50,917 nt of DNA. It comes from SAR324 cluster bacterium. Its GTDB lineage: Bacteria; SAR324; NAC60-12. The notes beneath the pieces were generated by a model. That model did not search any database, had not been told where the DNA came from, and saw nothing but the letters and a program-made list of their open reading frames with translations. The translations under genes were made by a program, and so were the position numbers. This document shows positions 7,032 to 15,310 of the stretch, piece after piece (positions within the stretch are counted from its first letter, which is position 1; every line of letters starts with the position of its first letter). The DNA lies in contig JAQWOT010000148.1 in assembly GCA_029245725.1 (NCBI GenBank), forward strand, positions 1 to 50,917, written 5' to 3'.

Positions 7032-8105
7032 ATGAAAATCACCATTCAAGATCTTGCAGATCATTTAGGGATTTCCAAAGGGACGGTTTCCAGAGCACTA
7101 CGGGGTTACGCTGACGTTTCTGCCTCGACGGTAGCGTGAGTTCAGCAAGCCGCGAAGGAATTAGGCTACCAACCCTCCGCTGTAGCCCAGGGAATCAAAA
7201 CGGGTTTGGCCTGCTCTGTTGGCTTGATCCTGCTGCCCAAATCTCGGGCTGCAAGTCGTCCATTTCTGATGCAATTCATTAATGGGATCTTCACCTCGAT
7301 TGCCAAGCAGGGCTATACATTGACGGTGGCAACTGCACAATCTGATGCAGAGATGGTTGAGCTTCATCGTGATCTGTTTGTTCAACGCAAGGTTGATGGA
7401 TTTATCCTACCTCGAACGATGCATGACGACCCACGCATTCAGATCCTCGATCAATTGAAGGCTCCTCTGGTGCTTTACGGACAAACAGAGAACCTAACCC
7501 AGTACTCCTGGTTCGACATCAACCAGGTTGAGTGCTTCCATAGAGCAACAGCTCGCTTGTTGGCTTTTGGGCACAGACACTTAGCATTTCTGGGAGGAGA
7601 TGCTCAGTTATTTTACAACAGCCTCCGTAAAAAGGGTGTGGAACTCGGAATCGAGGAGTTCGATCAAGAAGAAGTTCAACTGCAGATCTTTGAAAACATC
7701 ACCACGGTTCCAGATGGGTTGGATTGTGCGATGAGATTGCTGAAATCTCCACAACCTCCGACGGGTTTCCTTTGTGCCTTGGATCTTGCTGCACTTGGAG
7801 TCATTCGAGCCACAAAGCAACTGGAGTTGATCCCTGGAGAGCATATCTCAGTAATCGGGTATGAAGGGATTCCCGAGGGGGAATTCAGCGAACCAGGTCT
7901 GACCACCTTTGCAGTGGATCAATATGAGGCTGGCTTCCAATGTGGAGTCAAGTTGATGCAATTAATCCACGAAAAAGGGGCCAAGGTCACTGGAACGCTG
8001 ACCACAGCAGTGTTGCTGGAGCGGGGCTCCGACGGTCCAGCCTGTCTCAATTCTAGTGAATTAGCGACTTTCATCCGTAGTCGCAAACGCTTGCTTTCAT
8101 CCTAA
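7032..8105 (+). pseudogene. LacI-family transcriptional regulator with in-frame stop at codon 36
   Basis: From ATG 7032 the frame gives a textbook LacI helix-turn-helix (ITIQDLADHLGISKGTVSRA, then LRGYADVSASTVA). TGA at 7137-7139 follows, and the same frame continues VQQAAKELGYQPSAVAQGIK, the hinge helix, and a full periplasmic-binding-protein-like effector domain to 8105. Family members have Arg at the stop position (TVxxRV), so a single CGA to TGA change explains it. The remaining 322 codons are undamaged, so the lesion is recent, or it is a sequence error. An internal start at 7206 would give a 299-aa protein lacking the DNA-binding domain. The effector is unknown. Two operators lie just upstream; the AEC carrier downstream is a possible target. 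Confidence 0.8.
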
Positions 8106-8344
8106 AAGACACCCCACATCCTGGTCCGCCAAAATGGGAACTCCTCCTTGGAAGAAGAAACCAACTTCCACATGCGATTTCTACCTGAATACGTTCATCT
8201 CTTCAATGTAGAGGGGAAAGCACTAACCAAAAACACTTGATCTCTTTGTACATTCTCCGATTGTTGTCTACTCTCCCAGCAACCATAGTTTGAAAGTTTG
8301 CCAGAACTAGTCAGCCCTTCCTCCAGACCTACTTTCCTAAGGTT

Positions 8345-9289
8345 GTGCGATTGAATCCTATCTTTGACGTTATCTTCCCAGTTTTTGCCATCATCGGTAT
8401 GGGCTACGGTGCAGCTAAGCTCAACTGGGTCAAGGAATCGACAGTGGATGGTCTGAGTGATTTCACCTACCACTTTGCAGTTCCAGTGATGTTGGTGCAG
8501 ACGATCTCCCGCTCCTCATTGCCTGACCAAGTACCCTGGGCCCTTCTGTTCTCCTACTATGGAGCCTCGTTCAGCGTATTGACGCTAGGATTCCTAAGCT
8601 GTCGTGCTTTGCTAAGACGAGATTTTGGAGACAGCGCGATGCATGGTTTCACCAGCACGTTCCCAAACACGGTTTTACTAGGCATTCCAGTAGTCTTGAT
8701 GACTTTTGGGAAAGAAGCGACAGTGCCCTTGTTCCTGATCATCAGTCTGCATTCAACATTACTCCTGCCTGTGATTACGACTCTGATGGAGATTGCCAAG
8801 GGACGCAATGCCTCACTCTCAAAAGTCACCCAAAATGCCTTGCGAGGTGTTGCTACCAATCCGATTATCCTGAGCCTGGTTTCAGGAATTCTGATGAACC
8901 TGTTCAACCTCCGATTACCGGAACCACTTGATCCTGTTGCAGAATTGATGGGGGATGCAGTCACCCCATGCTCGCTGTTTGCTTTGGGGGCGACACTCAC
9001 CCGGTTTCGGATTGCAGGACGCTGGAAGGACATGGGGATGGTAGTGGTAGCAAAACTACTCCTGCATCCAATGATTGTTGCTTTTCTAGCTCTGGTTGTT
9101 TTTCAGTTGGAGTATGAGCTCTGGGTACATGTAGCGATTCTAATTGCAGCTCAACCCGTTGGTGTGACTCCCTATCTGTTTTCTTCGCGTTATCAGGTCA
9201 ACGTTGCTCTTGCTAGCAATGCAATGTTGATCACCACTTTACTCGCTCCGATCACCCTGTCGACGCTGTTGTGGTTCTTTCACCGGTAG
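8345..9289 (+). CDS. AEC-family (auxin efflux carrier-like) transporter
   Basis: An integral membrane protein of about 312-314 aa with roughly ten hydrophobic segments in two five-helix halves. The N-terminus is FDVIFPVFAIIGMGYGAAKL and the C-terminal half carries IAAQPVGVTPYLFSSRYQVN, typical of the AEC family of small-organic-acid carriers such as malonate or malate permeases. There is no ATG. GTG 8345 or TTG 8351 are possible; AAGG at 8339-8342 is better spaced for the TTG. It lies 239 bp after the LacI-family gene on the same strand. The substrate is unknown. Confidence 0.8.
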   Translation: MRLNPIFDVIFPVFAIIGMGYGAAKLNWVKESTVDGLSDFTYHFAVPVMLVQTISRSSLPDQVPWALLFSYYGASFSVLTLGFLSCRALLRRDFGDSAMHGFTSTFPNTVLLGIPVVLMTFGKEATVPLFLIISLHSTLLLPVITTLMEIAKGRNASLSKVTQNALRGVATNPIILSLVSGILMNLFNLRLPEPLDPVAELMGDAVTPCSLFALGATLTRFRIAGRWKDMGMVVVAKLLLHPMIVAFLALVVFQLEYELWVHVAILIAAQPVGVTPYLFSSRYQVNVALASNAMLITTLLAPITLSTLLWFFHR

Positions 9290-9319
9290 TCCATCCCTCT
9301 CTTTTTGTCTGTATTTGCT

Positions 9320-9338
9320 AAAAGTCTTTTGAACTTTT
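9320..9338 (+). terminator. Weak terminator-like hairpin after the AEC gene
   Basis: AAAAGT at 9320-9325 pairs with ACTTTT at 9333-9338, and a T-rich stretch follows. The stem is short and AT-rich, so the assignment is tentative. Confidence 0.25.
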
Positions 9339-9568
9339 ACTTTTCTTCATCAACAGATTCCTTCCCCAACTGGTGAGCGGTTTCAAAGCCGCATGTATTT
9401 TACTGGCATGGGCTATCAAAATTGCCCCACGCTCTGGAGGCAAACAATATCAATCCAACCGGAAGGCGGCCAGTGATGCAGAAGCACTGTTAGACGTTTT
9501 AAGGAGGAGTGAGGCCACTCCGAAAAAAGAGCGACCAGCATACAAGGAAAGGAACTTGGTGGAGAAAA

Positions 9569-10039
9569 TTACGGCTTGATATAGGTGTAGCCCTGGATCT
9601 GCAGGTTGGAGAGTTCTGCAACACCACTTGGGACAACATCATCCTGGGAGGCATCGTATAGATCTTCCTCCAAGTTGATATTGCGACCCTTCAATGTGTT
9701 TGCGCAGACATGAAAGCGCACTCCCTGATTCTTCAAACCTGTAATTCGGGTTTGCATCTCTTCATTTGCATTCCCACGCTTCATCTTAGTGCCTTCCACT
9801 TCATCCGGATACAGCAACACCGCAAGCCCATTCCCGTGCATTACCACGCGGATATCCATGTTTTCAGCTCCGACTGCGTTGATGTGATTTTGAATATTGC
9901 GCAAGGCGCCTGTGTTCTGTTGTGGATTGTCCCCATTGATGTGATAAACGACTTTTTGCTTGCCGTAGCCCAAGGCGCTTGAACACACCGCTAGGATTAA
10001 GCCAGTTCCCAACAGCATAATTTTCAGAAGATTTTTCAT
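9569..10039 (-). CDS. DsrE-family periplasmic protein
   Basis: 156 aa with a Sec signal (MKNLLKIMLLGTGLILAVCS...ALG). The mature part is a DsrE/DsrF-like alpha/beta domain: KVVYHINGDNPQQNTGALRN at the start, the RVVMHGNG strand, GVRFHVCANTL with the conserved Cys, and VVPSGVAELSNLQIQGYTYI at the C-terminus. This is the layout of periplasmic DsrE-like proteins, which in other lineages are linked to sulfur or redox chemistry. Here it stands alone, so no pathway can be assigned. It is transcribed convergently with the AEC gene. Confidence 0.8.
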   Translation of the reverse strand: MKNLLKIMLLGTGLILAVCSSALGYGKQKVVYHINGDNPQQNTGALRNIQNHINAVGAENMDIRVVMHGNGLAVLLYPDEVEGTKMKRGNANEEMQTRITGLKNQGVRFHVCANTLKGRNINLEEDLYDASQDDVVPSGVAELSNLQIQGYTYIKP

Positions 10040-10183
10040 TCTTCCTCCTCTTTATTACATTTGAGTATTCAAAATAATTTATACAATAAGCGCTTTTTTT
10101 TTAGAAAGATCAGAAGGGAAAGTCAACTAGAATCTGTCAAACAATATCCAGAACCCCTCACTCAGCGACGCACAAAGAGAGAT

Positions 10184-11428
10184 TCACTTTGCCAGAGCGA
10201 CTTCAACTCCAGTTGACGGGACACCTCCTTGATTGGCCCAATGAATTGCCAAGATCGACAGAGCACTCCCGAAGAAATAGCCGATGACCAAAGGAGCAAT
10301 AGATTGGTCATAAAGTTGTCCGATCACAGAACCAAAAGTGACTCCGATCGTGGTGGATAGGAAGCCCACAATCGCAGCTCCAATCCCAGCAATGTGCCCC
10401 AATGTCTGCATTGCCATTGCGTTTAGATTTCCAAAGAGAATGCCCATACAGAAGAACGTGACCTGTAGGTACAAAATTAACAACAGCAGAGAAGGTTGGC
10501 CATTATGCAACCAAGCAATTCCAAGAAAGCCCAAACTCCAGATTGAAATAGCTGGACAGGCAATGCCAATCATCCGGCGCATCCCGTAACGCATCACCAA
10601 GCGAGAGTTTGCAAAGAACGCTGCACCGATTGAAAGAGCCAACAGGGCAAAGTACAGCGGAAAATCTTCTCCAAGGCCATATTGAATTTGCAGGATCTGC
10701 TGAGACATCGAAAGGTAGGCGGCAAAGGGGCCAAAAATTAACCCAGCCGCAATTGTGTGTCCAAAAGCGTGGCGATTCAGGCCAACCTCTTTAACACCAG
10801 CAATCAGTCTCTGAGGTGTGAAGGGAATCCGCCTTTCCAGTTTCAAGGTCTCGGGTTGACGCAGTCCAAACCAGATTGAGACGATGGCCCCTAGCCCAAG
10901 AAAGAGAGCAAAGATCCCCTGCCAATTCCAGATGTGCAGGATGCCCTGACCAACAGCTGGTGCAATCGCGGGTACAAGGATGAACACCGACATCACGAAG
11001 GACATCACTTTTGCCATCGAATCACCAGAGTAGAGATCTCGGATCAGCGCAATGCTGACAATCCTTGGCCCCGCCAAGCCAACCCCCTGCAAAACACGAC
11101 CAAGGAGCATCATTGTGTAGCTCGTTGAGAAAACCGAGACCAGGCAGCCAATGCTGAACAAACCAATTCCCAGCTGAATCGCAGTTTTGCGTCCAATACT
11201 ATCGGACAGAGGTCCGAACAGGAGTTGTCCGAGTGCCAATCCGAGAAACAATAGGCTAATCACAAGTTGCGCATCATTCGGATGATCAATCTGAAGGGTA
11301 ACTCCAAGTTCCTGCAAAGCAGGGATCATCGCATCAATGGTCAAAGCCACCAACGATTGCATCAGAGCCATTAAACCAACAAATTCTGGAAGGGAGGGCG
11401 TCCGCTCAGGACGAGCAAAAAGACTCAT
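10184..11428 (-). CDS. Bcr/CflA-family MFS efflux transporter
   Basis: 414 aa, twelve predicted transmembrane segments. The MFS motif A is GPLSDSIGRK (about residues 72-81). The N-terminal FVGLMALMQSLVALTIDAMI with an Asp inside helix 1 and PALQELG are characteristic of the DHA1 Bcr/CflA subgroup, which exports bicyclomycin, chloramphenicol and similar compounds. The gene lies 59 bp downstream of the dehalogenase-like hydrolase on the same strand, so the two may be co-transcribed. The substrate is unknown; export of a toxic compound is the family expectation. Confidence 0.87.
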   Translation of the reverse strand: MSLFARPERTPSLPEFVGLMALMQSLVALTIDAMIPALQELGVTLQIDHPNDAQLVISLLFLGLALGQLLFGPLSDSIGRKTAIQLGIGLFSIGCLVSVFSTSYTMMLLGRVLQGVGLAGPRIVSIALIRDLYSGDSMAKVMSFVMSVFILVPAIAPAVGQGILHIWNWQGIFALFLGLGAIVSIWFGLRQPETLKLERRIPFTPQRLIAGVKEVGLNRHAFGHTIAAGLIFGPFAAYLSMSQQILQIQYGLGEDFPLYFALLALSIGAAFFANSRLVMRYGMRRMIGIACPAISIWSLGFLGIAWLHNGQPSLLLLILYLQVTFFCMGILFGNLNAMAMQTLGHIAGIGAAIVGFLSTTIGVTFGSVIGQLYDQSIAPLVIGYFFGSALSILAIHWANQGGVPSTGVEVALAK

Positions 11429-11487
11429 ACGCGATTGGGTTCCTGCTTAAGGAAAATAAAAATCGAGATAGAAAAGTGATTTCTGGA

Positions 11488-12378
11488 TCAGAAACGAAGG
11501 AATGGGAGCAGTTCATCGAGAACTTGCTCTGGTGATTCCTCTGGCAGGTAGTGTCCACAGTTCAGGGCGGTACCACTGACATGGTTGGCTCGTTCACGCC
11601 AAACTTCGAGAACCTCATACTTACGATGCACAAGGCCCTTCTCTCCCCATAGTGCCAACAGGGGACATTCAATTTTTAGATGCAGATCTGAGGTGTCATG
11701 CTCTAAGTCAATACTTGCAGCTGCTCGATAGTCTTCACAGGAGGCATGAATGGTTTCTGGATTTCGGAAGCAGCGCAAGTATTCAGCAAAGGCTTCGGGG
11801 GCAAAGATGGAATCAGGAGAACTCCAGCGTCCCATCTTCTCAGTGAGGTAGTATTCGGGATCGGCTCCAATCAGTCGCTCCGGTAGGCCATTGGGCTGAA
11901 TCAGAAAAAACCAGTGGTAGTAGCCCGTCGCAAATTCCTGATCTGTGGTCTTGAACATGTGATGAGTTGGAGCAATGTCCATCACACAGGCTCGTTCCAC
12001 ACGCTCTGGATGATCAAGGATCATCCGGTGTAACACCCGAGCTCCACGGTCGTGTCCGGCTACGGCAAACTGCTGGTAGCCAAGCTCTTTCATCACCTCA
12101 ACCATGTCCTTGGCCATCTCACGCTTGGAGTAGGGCTCATGATCGATCGTAGACTCTGGTTTTGAGCTGTCTCCATAACCACGCAAATCTGGACAGATGA
12201 CGTGAAATTCTTCTGCCAATTGTGGAGCTACGCGGTGCCACATCATATGTGTTTGTGGATAGCCATGAAGCAGCAGCAGAGGCCTCCCTGCCCCTCCATG
12301 AACCAGGTTGATTTCCGCTCCCCGGGTCTGAATCCGAGCTGCTTCAAAGCCTTCAGCAAAGGTTGATTTATTGCTCAT
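11488..12378 (-). CDS. Fluoroacetate dehalogenase-like alpha/beta hydrolase
   Basis: 296 aa from ATG 12378 (the frame also runs to a TTG at 12399). The alpha/beta hydrolase core has LLLHGYPQTHMMWHRVAP, DLRGYGDSSKP and the nucleophile elbow AGHDRGARV. In this numbering the nucleophile is D110, followed by R111 and R114, with D134, then H155-W156 in YYHWFF, Y217 in CEDYRAA and catalytic H276 in NCGHYLPEE. From memory, this matches the fluoroacetate dehalogenase set (D110, R111, R114, D134, H155, W156, Y219, H280), including the carboxylate-binding arginines and the fluoride-pocket His/Trp/Tyr. Ordinary epoxide hydrolases lack that combination. Haloacetate dehalogenation is likely; which halogen cannot be told. 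Confidence 0.85.
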   Translation of the reverse strand: MSNKSTFAEGFEAARIQTRGAEINLVHGGAGRPLLLLHGYPQTHMMWHRVAPQLAEEFHVICPDLRGYGDSSKPESTIDHEPYSKREMAKDMVEVMKELGYQQFAVAGHDRGARVLHRMILDHPERVERACVMDIAPTHHMFKTTDQEFATGYYHWFFLIQPNGLPERLIGADPEYYLTEKMGRWSSPDSIFAPEAFAEYLRCFRNPETIHASCEDYRAAASIDLEHDTSDLHLKIECPLLALWGEKGLVHRKYEVLEVWRERANHVSGTALNCGHYLPEESPEQVLDELLPFLRF

Positions 12379-12577
12379 TGTATTGAATTTTTTCCACAAA
12401 ATATTTCCTAAAAACTTAGGATCAGATTCATTTCTCTCTTGCGTGAGTTGCTAAAAAGCAAGAACCTGCCACTAGACTTGATCACATTTGTTATTTTTAA
12501 GATTGAACCTCTTTTTCATAAGGAACAAGTGTTGTTGAACGACATCGGTTCCATCTCTTTGCTCAGCCAGGAAATTC

Positions 12578-13222
12578 ATGATTCTCTACGCCTTCCCCAT
12601 CAGTAACTTCTGCAGCAAGGTCAAAATTGTCCTGAGACACAAACAGATTCCCCACAAGATCTTACCACCACCGAGTGGGTATGGGTCAGCTGAATACAAG
12701 CAGATCGTCCCAACCGGCAAAATCCCAGGATTAGTGGATGATCAATTGGTACTCTCTGAATCAGAAGCCATCAACGAATATCTAGAAGAAAAGTATCCGA
12801 ATCCTGTAATGCTTCCGGGTGATCCTGCAAAACGGGCTCTGATTCGTCAACTCTCAAGACATCATGATCTTGCAGTGGAACCCATTATCCGCTCCCTGTT
12901 TGGCCAAGTCGCTTACCAGAATCGAAACACAGAGGTCTTGGAGGCCAAGGCTGCTGAACTCCAAAAGCGGCTCAACATGTTGGCTGAGTTGGTAGATCCT
13001 CAACCGTTCTTGCTGACTTCAGAACTGTCTCTAGCTGATGTGGGGTATGCCCCAACACTACTATTGGGAGAGTTGATGTGGGAGTGCTTTGGAATGTCCT
13101 GGAACCTACAGTCACGACTGAAAGAATGGCAGCAGAATATTCAGAAGGTCCCCGCTGTCTCAGAAACTCTTCAGGAAGCCCGCGAAGCCACGGTCACGTG
13201 GATTGCCAGCAAGCAAGGATGA
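12578..13222 (+). CDS. Glutathione S-transferase family protein
   Basis: 214 aa. The N-terminal thioredoxin-like domain (about 1-78) starts MILYAFPISNFCSKVKIVLR. It carries the cis-proline segment VPTGKIPGLV and the SESEAINEYLEEKYP gamma-glutamyl-binding motif. The all-helical C-terminal domain covers about 88-205 and ends with the SLADVGYAPTLLL capping box. The active residue is likely Ser9 or Cys12. It is divergent from the hydrolase (about 200 bp between the starts) and 9 bp upstream of an SMR efflux gene. Together with the dehalogenase-like enzyme and the Bcr/CflA pump, this suggests detoxification of electrophilic or halogenated compounds. Confidence 0.87.
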   Translation: MILYAFPISNFCSKVKIVLRHKQIPHKILPPPSGYGSAEYKQIVPTGKIPGLVDDQLVLSESEAINEYLEEKYPNPVMLPGDPAKRALIRQLSRHHDLAVEPIIRSLFGQVAYQNRNTEVLEAKAAELQKRLNMLAELVDPQPFLLTSELSLADVGYAPTLLLGELMWECFGMSWNLQSRLKEWQQNIQKVPAVSETLQEAREATVTWIASKQG

Positions 13223-13231
13223 TTTCTGCTC

Positions 13232-13561
13232 ATGCACTATTTTTATCTGGCGCTGGCGATCCTGGGTGAAGTGATTGGGACCAGTTTTCTCAAGGCCACA
13301 GAAGACTTCACCAAACTCTGGCCCAGCCTGGTTGTGGTACTTGGCTATGGTGCCGCCTTCTACTTCCTAACCCTCTCCCTGAAGGTGATTCCTGTGGGGA
13401 TCGCTTATGCCACCTGGTCGGGGATTGGGATTGTGCTGATTACTATCATCTCGATATTTATCTACAAACAGGTCCCCGACTGGGCTGCCATTGTTGGGAT
13501 GGCCTTGATCATCGCTGGAGTGGGAGTCATTCAGTTATTTTCCAAGACGGTGCATCCTTAG
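13232..13561 (+). CDS. SMR-family multidrug efflux protein (EmrE-like)
   Basis: 109 aa, four transmembrane helices, the normal size for EmrE/SugE-type pumps. The essential membrane Glu is in ILGEVIGTSFLKA (E13), and the second helix contains the YFLTLSLKVIPVGIAYATWSG block with the Pro-x-Gly-x-Ala-Tyr-Ala-x-Trp signature of drug-exporting SMR proteins. The C-terminal helix ends IIAGVGVIQLFSK. It starts 9 bp after the glutathione S-transferase, so the two genes form one unit. Confidence 0.92.
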   Translation: MHYFYLALAILGEVIGTSFLKATEDFTKLWPSLVVVLGYGAAFYFLTLSLKVIPVGIAYATWSGIGIVLITIISIFIYKQVPDWAAIVGMALIIAGVGVIQLFSKTVHP

Positions 13562-13610
13562 TAAATTAAAAGTGCAACTCTTGAAAATAATTGAAAACTC
13601 TCTGAATTAT

Positions 13611-13625
13611 TTTTGTGCCACAAAA
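13611..13625. promoter_or_regulatory. Predicted GntR/FadR-type operator
   Basis: TTTTGTG-C-CACAAAA is an inverted repeat with perfect 7-bp arms around one central base, resembling the TTGT-n3-ACAA type sites of GntR-family repressors. It lies 39 bp upstream of the regulator's ATG (13664) and just before a TTGACA at 13629-13634, well placed for autorepression. A -10 like TAAAAG at 13651 would give a nearly leaderless message. Confidence 0.5.
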
Positions 13626-13663
13626 TCCTTGACAATCTAGCAGATTCTAATAAAAGAACTGGT

Positions 13664-14416
13664 ATGATAAGTATACCGCTAAAAAAGAATCACATAAAAA
13701 GAAAACGACTTTACGAAGAAGTTGTTGAGCGAATTCAACAACTGATTAATTCGGGGGAGATTCGGCCAGGGGACTCTTTACCATCAGAGAGAGAACTGAT
13801 GGAAATTTATGGAGTAGGAAGGCCAGCAATTCGAGAAGCACTCCTTACTTTACAGAAGGCAGGATTTGTTTCTGTGAGTGGGGGAGGGCGAACTAAAGTT
13901 ATTGAACCAACTGCAGAGCATATTGTTGAATCTTTATCAACGGCAGCACATCACTGGTTGGGGCATCCAGAGGGTGTCAAAAACTTTCAAGCAGCCAGAA
14001 AATTCTTCGAGTGTGGTCTTGCGAGATATGCAGCGCAACATGCAACAGAAGATGACCTCCAGCTGTTAATGAAAGCGTTGCAAGTAAATAAGGATTCAAT
14101 GAATAACTCTAAACTTTTTGCACAAACAGATGTTGATTTTCATTATGTCTTAGCTATGATCCCAAAAAATAGCATATTTAAAGGGATTCATGCTGCTATC
14201 TCTGAATGGTTAATAGATCAAAGACATACAGCTTTAAGTTCACCAGGTGAAAATAAGATTGCATACCAAGCCCATAAAGAAATTGCTGAGGCAATTTTCA
14301 AGAAAAATGCGGATTTAGCTGAAAGTCTAATGGAAAACCATCTAGATCAGGTTGCTGAAGCTTATTGGGAAATTACAAAAAGCCAGGAGATGGCATTGAA
14401 AGACCAAAACAGCTAA
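13664..14416 (+). CDS. GntR/FadR-family transcriptional regulator (FCD domain)
   Basis: About 250 aa. The winged helix-turn-helix covers about 12-80: RLYEEVVERIQQLINSGEIR, then PGDSLPSERELMEIYGVGRP and AIREALLTLQKAGFV, the GntR signature. The C-terminal helical FCD effector domain contains conserved Asp, Asn and His positions (DVDFHYVLA and the late MENHL segment) that bind a metal and a carboxylate or sugar-acid ligand in relatives. ATG 13664 is preferred to TTG 13613, which lies within the predicted operator. It begins an AT-rich block of catabolic and uptake genes on the same strand and is their probable local repressor. Confidence 0.87.
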   Translation: MISIPLKKNHIKRKRLYEEVVERIQQLINSGEIRPGDSLPSERELMEIYGVGRPAIREALLTLQKAGFVSVSGGGRTKVIEPTAEHIVESLSTAAHHWLGHPEGVKNFQAARKFFECGLARYAAQHATEDDLQLLMKALQVNKDSMNNSKLFAQTDVDFHYVLAMIPKNSIFKGIHAAISEWLIDQRHTALSSPGENKIAYQAHKEIAEAIFKKNADLAESLMENHLDQVAEAYWEITKSQEMALKDQNS

Positions 14417-14466
14417 TTAATCATGTTTTTACACAATTCAATTGATCATAGAAATAAAGTCAAAAT

Positions 14467-15258
14467 ATGAGTTTAAATTATACATTTTTGAGAAATTTAG
14501 AATCAAAGGAACTGATTACGGGGATAATGATTTTTGAGTTTTTTAATCTTGGTCTGCCAAAGATTCTCAAAGAGTGTGGTGCAGATTTTGTGATATACGA
14601 TGCCGAACACAGTGGTGTGGGCATAGAAACAATCAAGATGATGGTAGCAGCAGGAAGGGAGTTAGACCTTTACCCAATTGTCAGAGTGCCTAGTTTAGAC
14701 CAAAACTCAATATCACAATACCTAGATGCAGGGATCAAAGGCATTATGGTGCCAAATGTTAAATCCGCTAAAGAAGCAAAACAGATAGTGAAACTAGCCA
14801 AATATAGGCCAATTGGTGAGAGAGGTATTGCTTTCAATGTTGCGCATGATCATTACAGTCCAGATGATCCAGAAAAAAAGATTCGAGAAGCAAACAGTAG
14901 CAATACTGTCATTGCAATGATTGAGAGTAAAGAAGGAGTTGAGAACTGCGAAGAAATTTTGTCAGTTGAAGGAATTGATATGGGATGGCTAGGTCATTTT
15001 GACTTAACAGACTCACTGGGAGTGTTAGGTAATTTCCAACATGAATTATTTACTGAAAGTGTAGAGAAAGTTTCTAAGGCAGGTAAATTAACTAATAAAC
15101 CACTTGGGTTTCTGGATATTAATCAGTCTATGCTACTACAGTTTAGAAAATTGGGTTTTTCGGTACTTGGTTATGGACATGAAGTGTTGGTCTTTCAAAA
15201 GGCATTCAAGGATGGGATAAAAATGATGAAACATTTAAAAACAGGAGGAAATATGTAA
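14467..15258 (+). CDS. HpcH/HpaI-family aldolase
   Basis: 263 aa, the usual size for class II pyruvate aldolases of the HpaI/GarL/RhmA family. Visible catalytic features are DAEH (45-48, general-base His48), VRVP with Arg73 that holds the pyruvate enolate, the metal ligand Glu in AMIESKEGVEN, and the metal Asp in WLGHFDLTDSLG, where relatives usually have GPxDLS. It should split a 2-keto-3-deoxy sugar acid into pyruvate and an aldehyde. Together with the importer, dehydrogenase and lactonase downstream it would complete an oxidative, non-phosphorylated sugar pathway. The preceding regulator ends 50 bp upstream. Confidence 0.87.
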   Translation: MSLNYTFLRNLESKELITGIMIFEFFNLGLPKILKECGADFVIYDAEHSGVGIETIKMMVAAGRELDLYPIVRVPSLDQNSISQYLDAGIKGIMVPNVKSAKEAKQIVKLAKYRPIGERGIAFNVAHDHYSPDDPEKKIREANSSNTVIAMIESKEGVENCEEILSVEGIDMGWLGHFDLTDSLGVLGNFQHELFTESVEKVSKAGKLTNKPLGFLDINQSMLLQFRKLGFSVLGYGHEVLVFQKAFKDGIKMMKHLKTGGNM

Positions 15259-15310
15259 AAACAATTTTTCATCAGTGATTAAAATAATTTCTTACAATAT
15301 GAGGTGTAAA

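Noticed and set aside
7137-7139. In-frame TGA in the LacI gene as selenocysteine or other recoding
   Set aside because: The family has Arg there, one base away from TGA. Other genes in the window end in TGA (thiB, for example), and no SECIS-like structure is evident. Simple nonsense or sequence error is more likely.
9373-9579. 68-codon plus-strand frame as a small protein
   Set aside because: GTG start without a convincing ribosome-binding site, no recognisable motif, and its end overlaps the DsrE-like gene on the other strand. It cannot be supported without conservation data.
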